Source of the DNA: Saprospiraceae bacterium
GTDB lineage: Bacteria; Bacteroidota; Bacteroidia; Chitinophagales; Saprospiraceae
Assembly: GCA_016711125.1 (NCBI GenBank)
Contig: JADJTQ010000012.1
Coordinates: 248,001 to 312,000 of the forward strand
DNA: 64,000 nucleotides
Reading direction: 5' to 3'
The notes under the pieces were generated by a model. That model searched no databases and was not told where the DNA came from. It saw nothing but the letters and a program-made list of their open reading frames with translations. Made by a program: the position numbers and the translations under genes. How positions within the stretch are numbered: position 1 is the stretch's first letter; every line of letters starts with the position of its first letter. Shown piece after piece: positions 38,554-46,644 of this stretch.

Positions 38554-39652
38554 TCAAGCGAGTGAACTGTAAATAATACCTCCTCCAACGAGATCATCTC
38601 CCTCAAAAAATACAGCGCTTTGGCCAGGTGCCACACCTTTTACTCCAGCATAAAACTTGACATTGACCATATTATTGTTTTCAGGATATACCTGGCTTAA
38701 GGTGCCAGTATCTCCGTACCTGACCTTGGTGACCAGCTCTGCATCTACGGGTATCTCCGGGTACTTCATGGCATTGACCTGATAGACCTTCATTGCACTT
38801 CTTATCAGACCTTCAATCGGGCCTAATACAACCACATTTGACTCAGGTTTGATCTCCGCCACATACATGGGCTCGCCAAATGCCTGGCCTAATCCTCGTC
38901 GCTGGCCTATGGTGTAAAATGGATATCCTTCATGCCTACCGATCACCTGACCATTAAGATCTAAAAAGATGCCACCGGCCACTTGCGCTTCCAAACCTGG
39001 CTTTCTACGTTTTAAGAATCCACGATAATCATTATCCGGCACAAAGCAGATCTCATAACTCTCCGGTTTGTTGGAAAGTGCCGCATAACCCCAATAACGT
39101 GCCAATTGCCTGATTTCGCTCTTTCGGTAAGGGCCAAGGGGAAATAAAGTTCGTTTTAGGCATTCCTGATCAAGCCCCCATAACACATACGATTGATCTT
39201 TCGACTCGTCGACCGCTTTTTTGACAAAGCGTCTATCCTTTATTTCGCTCAATTGAGCATAATGCCCGGTAGCGATAAAGGCACAATCCATAGCATCGGC
39301 TCGCTTGAGCAGAGCCCTCCACTTGATATGAGTATTACACAATACGCATGGATTTGGAGTGCGGCCCGCAATATACTCATCGACAAAATTATCAATTACA
39401 AAGTCGCCAAATTCTTCTCTGATATCAATGATAAAGTGATGAAATCCCATTTTAACCGCCACCTCTAGCATCATTTATAGATTCAAGACTGCAGCAACCG
39501 GTTTCCTTTTTAGATCCACCTGAACTGGCATAATCCCAGGTTTTCATCGTAATACCTACCACCTCATAACCCTCATCATGAAGCATCATGGCAGCTACCG
39601 TACTGTCAATACCTCCACTCATCGCCACCAGTACCCTTCCATGTTTACTCAT
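38554..39652 (-). CDS. mnmA: tRNA-specific 2-thiouridylase MnmA, one frameshift
   Basis: Thiolates U34 of tRNAs for Lys, Glu and Gln. Corrected length is 365 residues. I choose the ATG at 39652 (MSKHGRVLVAMSGGIDSTVAA), which gives the PP-loop SGGxDS at once; the frame is open to 39688. Catalytic Cys in TPNPCVLCNTHIKW and the second Cys in PESYEICFVPDNDY; GHYAQ, DQSYVLWGL, YPFYTIGQRRGLG. An extra G (CC on the plus strand at 39462-39463) shifts the frame after CCSLESINDAR; the corrected text continues VAVKMGFHHF. The window also holds mnmD, which works on the same wobble base. Confidence 0.94.
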
Positions 39653-39778
39653 AATAAAAAATTGTCGCTGCAAAAGTAATACATTCAACCTACAACAAAG
39701 GTTTCAAATCAGGCTAAAGAAAGGTCTACTGGGTGGAAGTAGCTAAAAATTGCTAAACTTGTTCAAAAACCGATATCG

Positions 39779-41380
39779 ATGCGTTTAGGTGCCATTCTCA
39801 TATTTCTAATATTTATTTCCTGCCGGCCCACTTACGACCTGTTAGTAAAAAACGGCCAGATCTATGATGGGCTAGGTCGTCCAGCCGTGAGAGGGGACGT
39901 GGCTATAAAGAACCATCATTTTGTAAAGGTTGGCGGCGTGATTAAGGGAAAATCAAAACAGGTGATCGATGCCAGTGGCATGGCTCTTGCACCTGGTTTT
40001 ATTGATCTTCATGCCCATATCGAACCAATCTCGCTTTATCCAGATGCGAAAAGTCATGTGATGCAAGGAGTAACTACCGCCCTGGGTGGGCCAGATGGAG
40101 GTTCTCCTCTGCCCATTGGGGCATATCTCGATTCGCTTTTGGTCACTGGCATCGGTCTAAATGTGGGATATCTGATCGGACATAATACGGTCCGGAATCA
40201 CGTCATGGGCCTGGTAAACCGGCAACCGACCGATCAGGAGATGGAAAAAATGCAAAGGCTCATAAGTGTAGGGATGCAGGATGGGGCTTTTGGCATTTCG
40301 ACCGGTTTGAAATATCTGCCAGGAGCTTTCGCATCTACAGAAGAAGTGATCGGGCTTTCAAAGATCGCTGCTGCAGAGGGCGGGATTTACACTTCGCATT
40401 TACGAGAAGAAGGTTTGGGTCTGCTGGATGGAGTGGCAGAAGCCATCCTGATAGCACGTGAGGCGGATATGACGGTGGTGCTAACCCACCACAAAGCGAT
40501 TGGACAACCGATGTGGGGATCTAGCGTCAAGACTCTGGCGATGGTCGATGAAGCGAGAAAAGAAGGACTTGATGTGAGAATGGATCAATATCCTTATACC
40601 GCGAGCCACACCGGTATTTCGATTGTCATTCCAGCATGGGCTCTCGAAGGAGGTATTCAGGCATTTTCAGACAGATGTCAAGACAAATTGCTCAGGGACA
40701 GCATCAGATCAGGTATTATTTATAACCTGATAAACGACCGGGGAGGAAATGATTTACGCCGGATGCAATTTTCGAAGATTGACTGGAAGCCTGATTTTCT
40801 GGGAAAAACATTACACGATGTGGTCATCGGTGAAGGCAAGGAGCCCACGATAGAAAATGGAGCCGAAATGATCATAGAAATACAACTACATCGCGGAGCC
40901 AATTGCATTTACCATGTCATTGATAGTGCCGATGTCGCCAACATCATGCAACATCCTATGACAATGATTGCTTCAGATGGCCGCTTGACTCAAATGAATG
41001 AAGGGCATCCCCATCCACGTGCTTATGGCACTTTTCCCCGGGTTTTGGGCCATTATGCCCGCGATCTGAAAATCATTACTCTTACCGAGGCCATCCGAAA
41101 AATGACCAGTTTGCCCGCTGAGACATTAGGACTGACCGACCGGGGAATCATTGCAGAGAAAATGTGGGCCGATTTGGTTATTTTTGATCCGGTGAAAGTG
41201 ATTGACCGATCTACTTTTACCGATCCCCACCAATTTCCAGATGGAATCGAATATGTGATCATTAATGGTGTGATATCAGTTGATCAAGGAGATTTCAGAG
41301 ACAGCCGAAGTGGCCAAGTTTTAAGAAAAGCAAAACAAACAAATCGAACTAAGAATGCCAGTAAAAGTGTTAAAAAGTAA
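39779..41380 (+). CDS. N-acyl-D-amino-acid deacylase (D-aminoacylase)-type amidohydrolase, lipoprotein
   Basis: 533 residues. Signal with lipobox-like ILIFLIFISC (Cys at 15). Amidohydrolase fold: YDLLVKNGQIYDGLGRPAVRGDVAI, metal site GFIDLHAHIEP, YTSHLREEG with a ligand His, VVLTHHKAIG, and IASDGRLTQMNEGHPHPRAYGTFPRVLG, which is the D-aminoacylase signature region. Cuts N-acyl groups from D-amino acids or related dipeptides, probably in the periplasm. The C-terminus is Lys-rich. The following M48 gene starts 10 bases after the stop. Confidence 0.85.
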   Translation: MRLGAILIFLIFISCRPTYDLLVKNGQIYDGLGRPAVRGDVAIKNHHFVKVGGVIKGKSKQVIDASGMALAPGFIDLHAHIEPISLYPDAKSHVMQGVTTALGGPDGGSPLPIGAYLDSLLVTGIGLNVGYLIGHNTVRNHVMGLVNRQPTDQEMEKMQRLISVGMQDGAFGISTGLKYLPGAFASTEEVIGLSKIAAAEGGIYTSHLREEGLGLLDGVAEAILIAREADMTVVLTHHKAIGQPMWGSSVKTLAMVDEARKEGLDVRMDQYPYTASHTGISIVIPAWALEGGIQAFSDRCQDKLLRDSIRSGIIYNLINDRGGNDLRRMQFSKIDWKPDFLGKTLHDVVIGEGKEPTIENGAEMIIEIQLHRGANCIYHVIDSADVANIMQHPMTMIASDGRLTQMNEGHPHPRAYGTFPRVLGHYARDLKIITLTEAIRKMTSLPAETLGLTDRGIIAEKMWADLVIFDPVKVIDRSTFTDPHQFPDGIEYVIINGVISVDQGDFRDSRSGQVLRKAKQTNRTKNASKSVKK

Positions 41381-41390
41381 AAATAGAAGT

Positions 41391-42853
41391 ATGCTAAGAA
41401 TGATGTCCTTCGGCAAATGGCTTACGGTTTTTGGGTCAATCACTTCCCTCCTATTTATTAGTGCATGTGCGATCAACCCGGTCACCGGTAAAAAGGAGGT
41501 CATGTTTATGTCGGAAGAGCAAGAGATTGCTCTTGGCAAAGAATCTGACCCCAGCATCGTTGCGATGTACGGCCTGTTTCAGGATGACCAGTTACAAAAG
41601 TTCATCAATGAAAAGGTCAGGAGATGGCTAAGATCTCTCATCGACCCACATTAAATTATGAATTCAAGATCCTCGATTCACCGGTTGTCAACGCATTTGC
41701 GGTACCTGGTGGATATGTCTATTTTACAAGAGGTATACTGGCACACTTTAATAACGAGGCCGAATTTGCTGGTGTCCTGGGCCATGAAATTGGCCACGTC
41801 ACTGCACGTCATTCAGCTAAACAGCAGACCAAGCAGACGTTAGCACAAATTTTGTTAATCGGTGGTATGATAGCATCTCCCGCCTTTGCAGAGTTTGCAG
41901 AGGAAGCTCAGCAAGGTATGCAACTTTTATTTCTGAAGTATAGCCGCGACAATGAGTCGCAATCTGATGAATTGGGGGTTGAATACTCCACAAAAATTGG
42001 CTATGACGCCCACCACATGGCCAATTTTTTTAATACATTGAATCAAATGAGCAACGGGAGTGATGCAGAGGCTTTGCCTACTTTTCTTTCGACCCATCCT
42101 GATCCTATTGACCGCTACAAGAAAGTGACCCAGTTAGCCGACAGAGCTCAGAAGGAAATGGATGTTAGTAAACTGCAAGTAAACAGAGATTCTTATTTGC
42201 GGATGATCGATGGTATCATCTACGGGGAGGATCCAAAACAAGGTTATGTCGAGAATAATAACTTTTATCACCCTGAACTTAAATTTCAATTTCCAATACC
42301 TGCTGGGTGGCAAACAGTAAATACACCTTCTCAAGTCCAGATGGCTCCCAGTGATGGGAAATCAATGATGTTATTGACCTTGACCGAAGCTAATTCGTTG
42401 GAAGAAGCCTCAAAAAGCACCGTAGAAAAGTATGGTCTCAGCGTTGTAGAACAAAAAAACTTAACACTGAATGGAATGCCTGTGATCGCTTTGGTAGCCG
42501 ATCAGGCTGACGAGCAGTCGGGCCAAAAAATTAGAATTTTGACCTATTTTATTTCTTACCAAAATCTGATATTTACTTTTCACGGATTGGCCGAGCTGGC
42601 AGATTTTGATAGCCAGGTACCCATGTTTAACCAAACCATGCGAAATTTTAAGACGCTCAATGATCCGGCAAAAATTAATAAGAAACCGGAAAGGATGTCC
42701 ATCAAAACTGCTTCTAAAGCAGCTACTTTGCAAACCTTATTAAAGGATGCCAAGGTGCCGGACGATCGGCTGCAAGAACATGCGATCATTAATGGTATGA
42801 CCTTAGAACAAAATGTGGGTAAAGGCAGTCTCTATAAGGTAATCATTAAATAA
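41391..42853 (+). CDS. M48-family metalloprotease lipoprotein, one frameshift
   Basis: Corrected length is 487 residues. Starts at 41391 or at the ATGs at 41400/41403, all ahead of a lipobox LLFISAC. The M48 part has NPVTGKKEVMFMSEEQEIALGKE, AVPGGYVYFTRGIL, the zinc site LGHEIGHVTARHSA (HExxH) and the third ligand Glu in DNESQSDELGVEY; THPDPIDR follows. It resembles BepA-like outer-membrane quality-control proteases. The C-terminal half is a separate domain. A missing G at 41615-41616 (AAGGGTCAGG read with two G) breaks the frame; the next frame continues GQEMAKISH. Confidence 0.9.
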
Positions 42854-42982
42854 ATCAAAATTTTTTGTGGATTTCAATCCTAAGTCCTATCTTCAACTTT
42901 AGAAAACCTCAATTGCTTGAGATTAGAAACCTGTTGTACTTTAATCTTATTTAGTTATCCGTGATTATTAAGACTTAAGTAC

Positions 42983-43017
42983 AGGCCAGATCAAGCTAAG
43001 CTCTGGCCTTTTTTTTT
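42983..43017 (+). terminator. Intrinsic terminator
   Basis: Perfect 8-bp stem AGGCCAGA/TCTGGCCT with an 11-base loop, followed by nine T. It lies 130 bases after the M48 gene and is probably its terminator, or that of a short transcript in the gap. Confidence 0.75.
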
Positions 43018-43061
43018 GTACATAACTGCACTAGCAGTAATTTTAAAATAGCTCCAGCTGA

Positions 43062-43181
43062 TTATTTTGAGCTGATCTTTCCGATCAGCTCTTTTGTTTT
43101 TATCAAAATCGGTTCGAACTCCATACTCAGGCGATCTGCATCGCTCATAGTGCACGTAGTCATTAAATCGGGACAATGCAT
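43062..43181 (-). pseudogene. Short coding-like stretch with unknown origin
   Basis: A minus frame of 39 residues (MHCPDLMTTCTMSDADRL ... FEPILIKTKELIGKISS) ends at TAA 43062-43064 and runs across the second hairpin. Its composition looks protein-like and the tail reminds me of C-terminal ends annotated in some Bacteroidota genes, but no domain can be named. It may be a remnant or a chance frame over a structured RNA. Confidence 0.2.
43069..43101 (+). terminator. Second intrinsic terminator-like hairpin
   Basis: Perfect 9-bp stem GAGCTGATC/GATCAGCTC with a 5-base loop and TTTTGTTTTT after it. Only 52 bases beyond the first terminator, so the two act in series or enclose a small RNA. Confidence 0.65.
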
Positions 43182-43256
43182 TCGAATTTCTACTACTCGG
43201 GCGCGTCAAGCGATTTTACTTTTCACAGTAATGGTGATATCGATGGCGGGACAAAA

Positions 43257-43463
43257 TTACTGCGGAGTACCTGATTTTCTTGGTTTTTTATCTCTCAAAA
43301 CAAAATCGAAATGAATAATCCCGCTTAGGTTGACAGCACTAGAGATCAGGTTTTTCTCATAATTTCTCACGATCGCCTCATCCACCGTCAGACCTGACTT
43401 CCCCATTCGAGCATAAAGCCAATGGGCACCTTGCAGCCATCCAATGTTAAATTACTGAATCAT
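43257..43463 (-). pseudogene. Unassigned small gene remnant with in-frame stop
   Basis: On the minus strand an ATG at 43463 is followed by a TAA three codons later, after which the same frame is open for 64 codons: FNIGWLQGAHWLYARMG, ...TVDEAIVRNYEKNL..., GIIHFDFVLRDKKPRKSG, stopping at TAA 43257-43259. Codon use and composition look like real protein. No family recognised. It may be the end of a gene removed from here, or a small gene with one read error near the start. Confidence 0.35.
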
Positions 43464-43558
43464 GATCGTTTCATAGATATTTCCTAAACGTAATATGTGG
43501 AAAAGATGAACTCTTTAGCAATCATTTCTTTATGTTTGCATGGACTTAGAAATTTAAT

Positions 43559-43714
43559 ATGACAAGCGCAAAAGAAACTTCCCGAAAATACTGGATCTAT
43601 ACTTTGATATCGTTCGTTGCCTTTGTGGTACTTCTGGCTGTTTTACCTGAGTTTTTCTGGTTATCACTACCCTTTTTACTCACTTTCGGAGTAAAGGCCT
43701 ACGGGGCCATGTAA
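43559..43714 (+). CDS. Small membrane protein, 51 residues
   Basis: From the ATG at 43559: MTSAKETSRKYWIYTLISFV, then a strongly hydrophobic stretch (FVVLLAVLPEFFWLSLPFLL) and a short end GVKAYGAM. This gives one or two membrane segments with a basic N-terminus. Function unknown. It ends 5 bases from the stop of the convergent SDR gene. The length is below common ORF cut-offs, so it is easily missed. Confidence 0.6.
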   Translation: MTSAKETSRKYWIYTLISFVAFVVLLAVLPEFFWLSLPFLLTFGVKAYGAM

Positions 43715-43719
43715 TTCTC

Positions 43720-44535
43720 TCAGACCCCGCTAAAAGCACTGAATCCACCATCGATTGGAATAATAGTACCCGTTACAAATTTCGAAGCATCAGAGCATAG
43801 ATACTGAACCACTCCATTGAGCTCGGTAATATCTCCAAATCTAGACATGGGAGTACTATCAATGATGGTCTTGCCTCTGGAGGTATACGAACCATCTTCC
43901 TCAGTCAATAATCGGCGATTTTGATTGCCGATAAAGAAACCAGGTGCAATCGCATTGACTCGAATTCCATCTCCAAATTTGAGTGCAAGTTCCATGGCCA
44001 TCCATTTCGTGAGTTGATCGATTCCGGCTTTTGCCAGACTGTATCCAAATACCCTGGTGATCGCCCGGTCGGCAGCCATGGAAGAAACATTAATAATGCT
44101 ACCCACCTTCTGCTCTGCCATGACCTTTCCAAAAATCAAGGAGGGGACAACGCTTCCCATTAAATTCAAATCAATTACAGACTGAATGTCTTCAATTGAA
44201 CTGTCAAAAATCGTCTGATGGGGAGCAATTGTTGCACCTGGTAGATTGCCGCCCGCCCCATTGATCAAAACATCAATCCTTCCCCAGCGCTCCAAGATCT
44301 TATGTCTTGCAGTCACTAATTGATCTTCTTTGGTACAATCCACTGCCATGCCAAGTGGATCACTTCCGTACCTGGCCAGGTCTTTCAATTTAGCAAGAAC
44401 ACTTTCCTCCCTGAATCCGATAATGGCAATTTTGGCACCTTGTTCAATCAGATGTGCAGAAAGTGCTCCTCCCAAAACTCCTGATCCACCAGTAACTACG
44501 ATTACTTTACCCGCAACTGAAAACAAATCTTTCAA
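43720..44535 (-). CDS. SDR oxidoreductase, probable D-fructuronate/mannonate reductase
   Basis: 271 residues of the classical short-chain dehydrogenase fold: VIVVTGGSGVLGGALSAHL (TGxxxGxG), INGAGGN, SIINVSSMAADRA, catalytic YSLAKAGID (YxxxK), RVNAIAPGFFIGNQNR. The segment ending in NQNRRLLTEEDGSYTSRG is typical of SDRs linked to hexuronate use, which replace UxuB. It is divergent from uxuA with about 200 bases between, consistent with reduction of fructuronate to mannonate before dehydration. Function is inferred from the neighbour. Confidence 0.82.
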   Translation of the reverse strand: MKDLFSVAGKVIVVTGGSGVLGGALSAHLIEQGAKIAIIGFREESVLAKLKDLARYGSDPLGMAVDCTKEDQLVTARHKILERWGRIDVLINGAGGNLPGATIAPHQTIFDSSIEDIQSVIDLNLMGSVVPSLIFGKVMAEQKVGSIINVSSMAADRAITRVFGYSLAKAGIDQLTKWMAMELALKFGDGIRVNAIAPGFFIGNQNRRLLTEEDGSYTSRGKTIIDSTPMSRFGDITELNGVVQYLCSDASKFVTGTIIPIDGGFSAFSGV

Positions 44536-44731
44536 AATCTTTGGTTTTAAGTGGTCAAGATAAGAGCAAAACTTTAAACGAGAACTTATCGCATTGAATA
44601 AAGCACAATTTTTTTTCGAATTAAGGTCTATGGAACCCCTTTTGTTATCATTACTCTAGGAGGCCCTGATTTTTATTGAAGTGCTAAAATTTGGTTCATG
44701 GGCAAAATGGAATTTTCCCGTTATTTATACG

Positions 44732-45907
44732 ATGAAATATATCGAGCAGACGATGAGATGGTACGGTCCTAGAGATCCAGTGCCATTATCCTACATACGA
44801 CAGGCCGGGGCGACCGGGATCGTTTCAGCACTGCATGACATCGACACCGGTGAGGTCTGGTCGGTAGAAGATATTTTATCTCATAAGGCTATTATTGAGA
44901 AAGCAGGTATGTCATGGAGTGTCGTGGAGAGTGTCAACGTGCATGAATCGATAAAGATCGCAGATAATATGAGGGATCATTATATCGATCAATACCGGCA
45001 AACGATACACAACCTGGGAGGGTGTGGCATTAAAACCATATGTTACAACTTCATGCCGGCAACAGATTGGTGCCGTACTGATTTGTCCTATCGATTGGCA
45101 GACGGATCCATGGCCCTGAGGTTTGAAAGACTCGCACTACTTGCTTTTGATCTGCACATTTTAATGCGACGTGGTGCTGAGAACGACTATTGCGAAGCCG
45201 ACCTTGAGGTCGCTGAAAGGTACTTTTTGGGACTAAATGAGGCGCAGCGCCAGCTACTACAAACTAATATAACACTTGGATTACCAGGAGGGTCTGTCGG
45301 GTTGACGTTAGATCAGGTAAGAGAAAGGCTCGAAACTTATCAAAATGTTGATTCAGACCAGTTGAGAAACAACCTGAAGTATTTTTTGCAAAATATCATT
45401 GATGTCGCTGAAAATCAAGATATTAAGATGACCATTCACCCAGACGACCCACCTTTTTCCTTATTCGGACTACCCCGGATTGTTAGTACTGAAGCCGATG
45501 CTCAGCAGGTGGTAGACGCCGTACCATCGGTCGCCAATGGCCTTTGCTTATGTACAGGCTCATATGGAGTTCGGCCCGATAACGATTTGCCTGGCATGGC
45601 AAATCGATTAGCCAAGCATATCCATTTCATACATTTAAGAAATGTCAAACGAGAAGCCAATGGCAACTTTTATGAAGACGATCATCTGGCAGGGGCAACA
45701 GACATGTATGGAGTGATGAAAGCAATATGTGCTGAGCAGCAGAAGAGGAACGAACGGATACCCATGCGTCCAGATCATGGACATGCAATGCTTGATGATC
45801 TTGAAAAAGTAACCTATCCAGGATATACAGCCATAGGTCGATTGCGAGGCCTGGCGGAGCTAAGAGGTTTGGAGCACGGTATTCTGAAGGCATTTCATCA
45901 GGTTTAA
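44732..45907 (+). CDS. uxuA: Mannonate dehydratase
   Basis: Dehydrates D-mannonate to 2-keto-3-deoxygluconate in hexuronate breakdown. 391 residues from the ATG at 44732 (MKYIEQTMRWYGPRDPVPLS), preferred over the longer frame from 44681. Typical text: IRQAGATGIVSALHDI, KTICYNFMPATDWCRTDL, MTIHPDDPPFSLFGLPRIVS, LCLCTGSYGVRPDNDLP, HFIHLRNVKRE, MRPDHGHAMLDDL, GYTAIGRLRGLAELRGLE. Metal ligands are expected in HPDDPP, CTGSYG, HLRN and DHGH. Intact. The divergent SDR belongs to the same pathway. Confidence 0.95.
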   Translation: MKYIEQTMRWYGPRDPVPLSYIRQAGATGIVSALHDIDTGEVWSVEDILSHKAIIEKAGMSWSVVESVNVHESIKIADNMRDHYIDQYRQTIHNLGGCGIKTICYNFMPATDWCRTDLSYRLADGSMALRFERLALLAFDLHILMRRGAENDYCEADLEVAERYFLGLNEAQRQLLQTNITLGLPGGSVGLTLDQVRERLETYQNVDSDQLRNNLKYFLQNIIDVAENQDIKMTIHPDDPPFSLFGLPRIVSTEADAQQVVDAVPSVANGLCLCTGSYGVRPDNDLPGMANRLAKHIHFIHLRNVKREANGNFYEDDHLAGATDMYGVMKAICAEQQKRNERIPMRPDHGHAMLDDLEKVTYPGYTAIGRLRGLAELRGLEHGILKAFHQV

Positions 45908-46065
45908 GCTCAATGGCAGTTAGTCATTTCTTTTATAAGTACCAAGGTAATTGACCAGTTCTTAATCCTCTGGTTGATCGCTATAATCCCGGTGTTCCCT
46001 GTCATTATTACGTAATAATATGGGTTTTGATAAATACCAATTTGTTACCATAAAATAATGGAAGA

Positions 46066-46575
46066 TTAACCGATCAGAGCTCCTCTTGTTCCCAATTCAA
46101 TGACAACTGCATTCTGCACTCTGCCACCCTCAATCTCGAATCTTAGAAGTGTACGGACGTTGTGAAAGCCCTGATGACCACAGGCTCCTGGATTCATATG
46201 CAAGCACTGGTACTTTTTGTCATAGATAACCTTAAGAATGTGCGAATGCCCGCAGACGAAAAGACCGGGAGGTTTAGTATTCATGATTTGGCTGACCTTC
46301 TTATTATATCTGCCCGGATAGCCACCAATATGAGTTATGAAGATATCAAGACCTTCTAACTCAAATCTAAGATCACGAGGCAGGACACCAGTAATTGATC
46401 GATCATCAATATTTCCGAACACACCTCTGAAGTTTTTAAAAGCCTGCAATTGGTCGACTATATTTTTAGAGCCAACATCTCCTGCGTGCCAAACTTCATC
46501 GCACTCATTAAAGTGTTTGAAAATGGTCGGGTCCAGAAATCCGTGCGTATCTGACAACAATCCAATCTTTTTCAT
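46066..46575 (-). CDS. YfcE/MJ0936-type metallophosphodiesterase
   Basis: 169 residues of the calcineurin-like fold. Metal motifs: IGLLSDTHGFLD (DxH), VWHAGDVGS (GDxG), FGNIDD (GNxD), FITHIGGYPG (H) and VCGHSHILK (GHSH). Small cytoplasmic phosphodiesterase of the YfcE group; substrate unknown. Starts just behind the terminator of the large T9SS gene. Intact. Confidence 0.9.
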   Translation of the reverse strand: MKKIGLLSDTHGFLDPTIFKHFNECDEVWHAGDVGSKNIVDQLQAFKNFRGVFGNIDDRSITGVLPRDLRFELEGLDIFITHIGGYPGRYNKKVSQIMNTKPPGLFVCGHSHILKVIYDKKYQCLHMNPGACGHQGFHNVRTLLRFEIEGGRVQNAVVIELGTRGALIG

Positions 46576-46607
46576 AAAAAAAGGGCTGCATCACAATGAA
46601 ACAGCCC
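46576..46607 (-). terminator. Intrinsic terminator of the large T9SS gene
   Basis: On the minus strand a GGGCTG/CAGCCC stem (46607-46602 and 46588-46583) with a 13-base loop, followed by seven T (46582-46576). It lies after the stop at 46645 and directly before the start codon of the phosphodiesterase at 46575. Confidence 0.7.
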
Positions 46608-46644
46608 GTAAATCGATATAATGAGTTAGTTGGTATTCAAAAGC

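Noticed and set aside
43100..43120. GGTTCGAACTCC resembles a tRNA T-arm
   Set aside because: The flanking bases do not pair to a T-stem and no acceptor or anticodon stem can be drawn on either strand.
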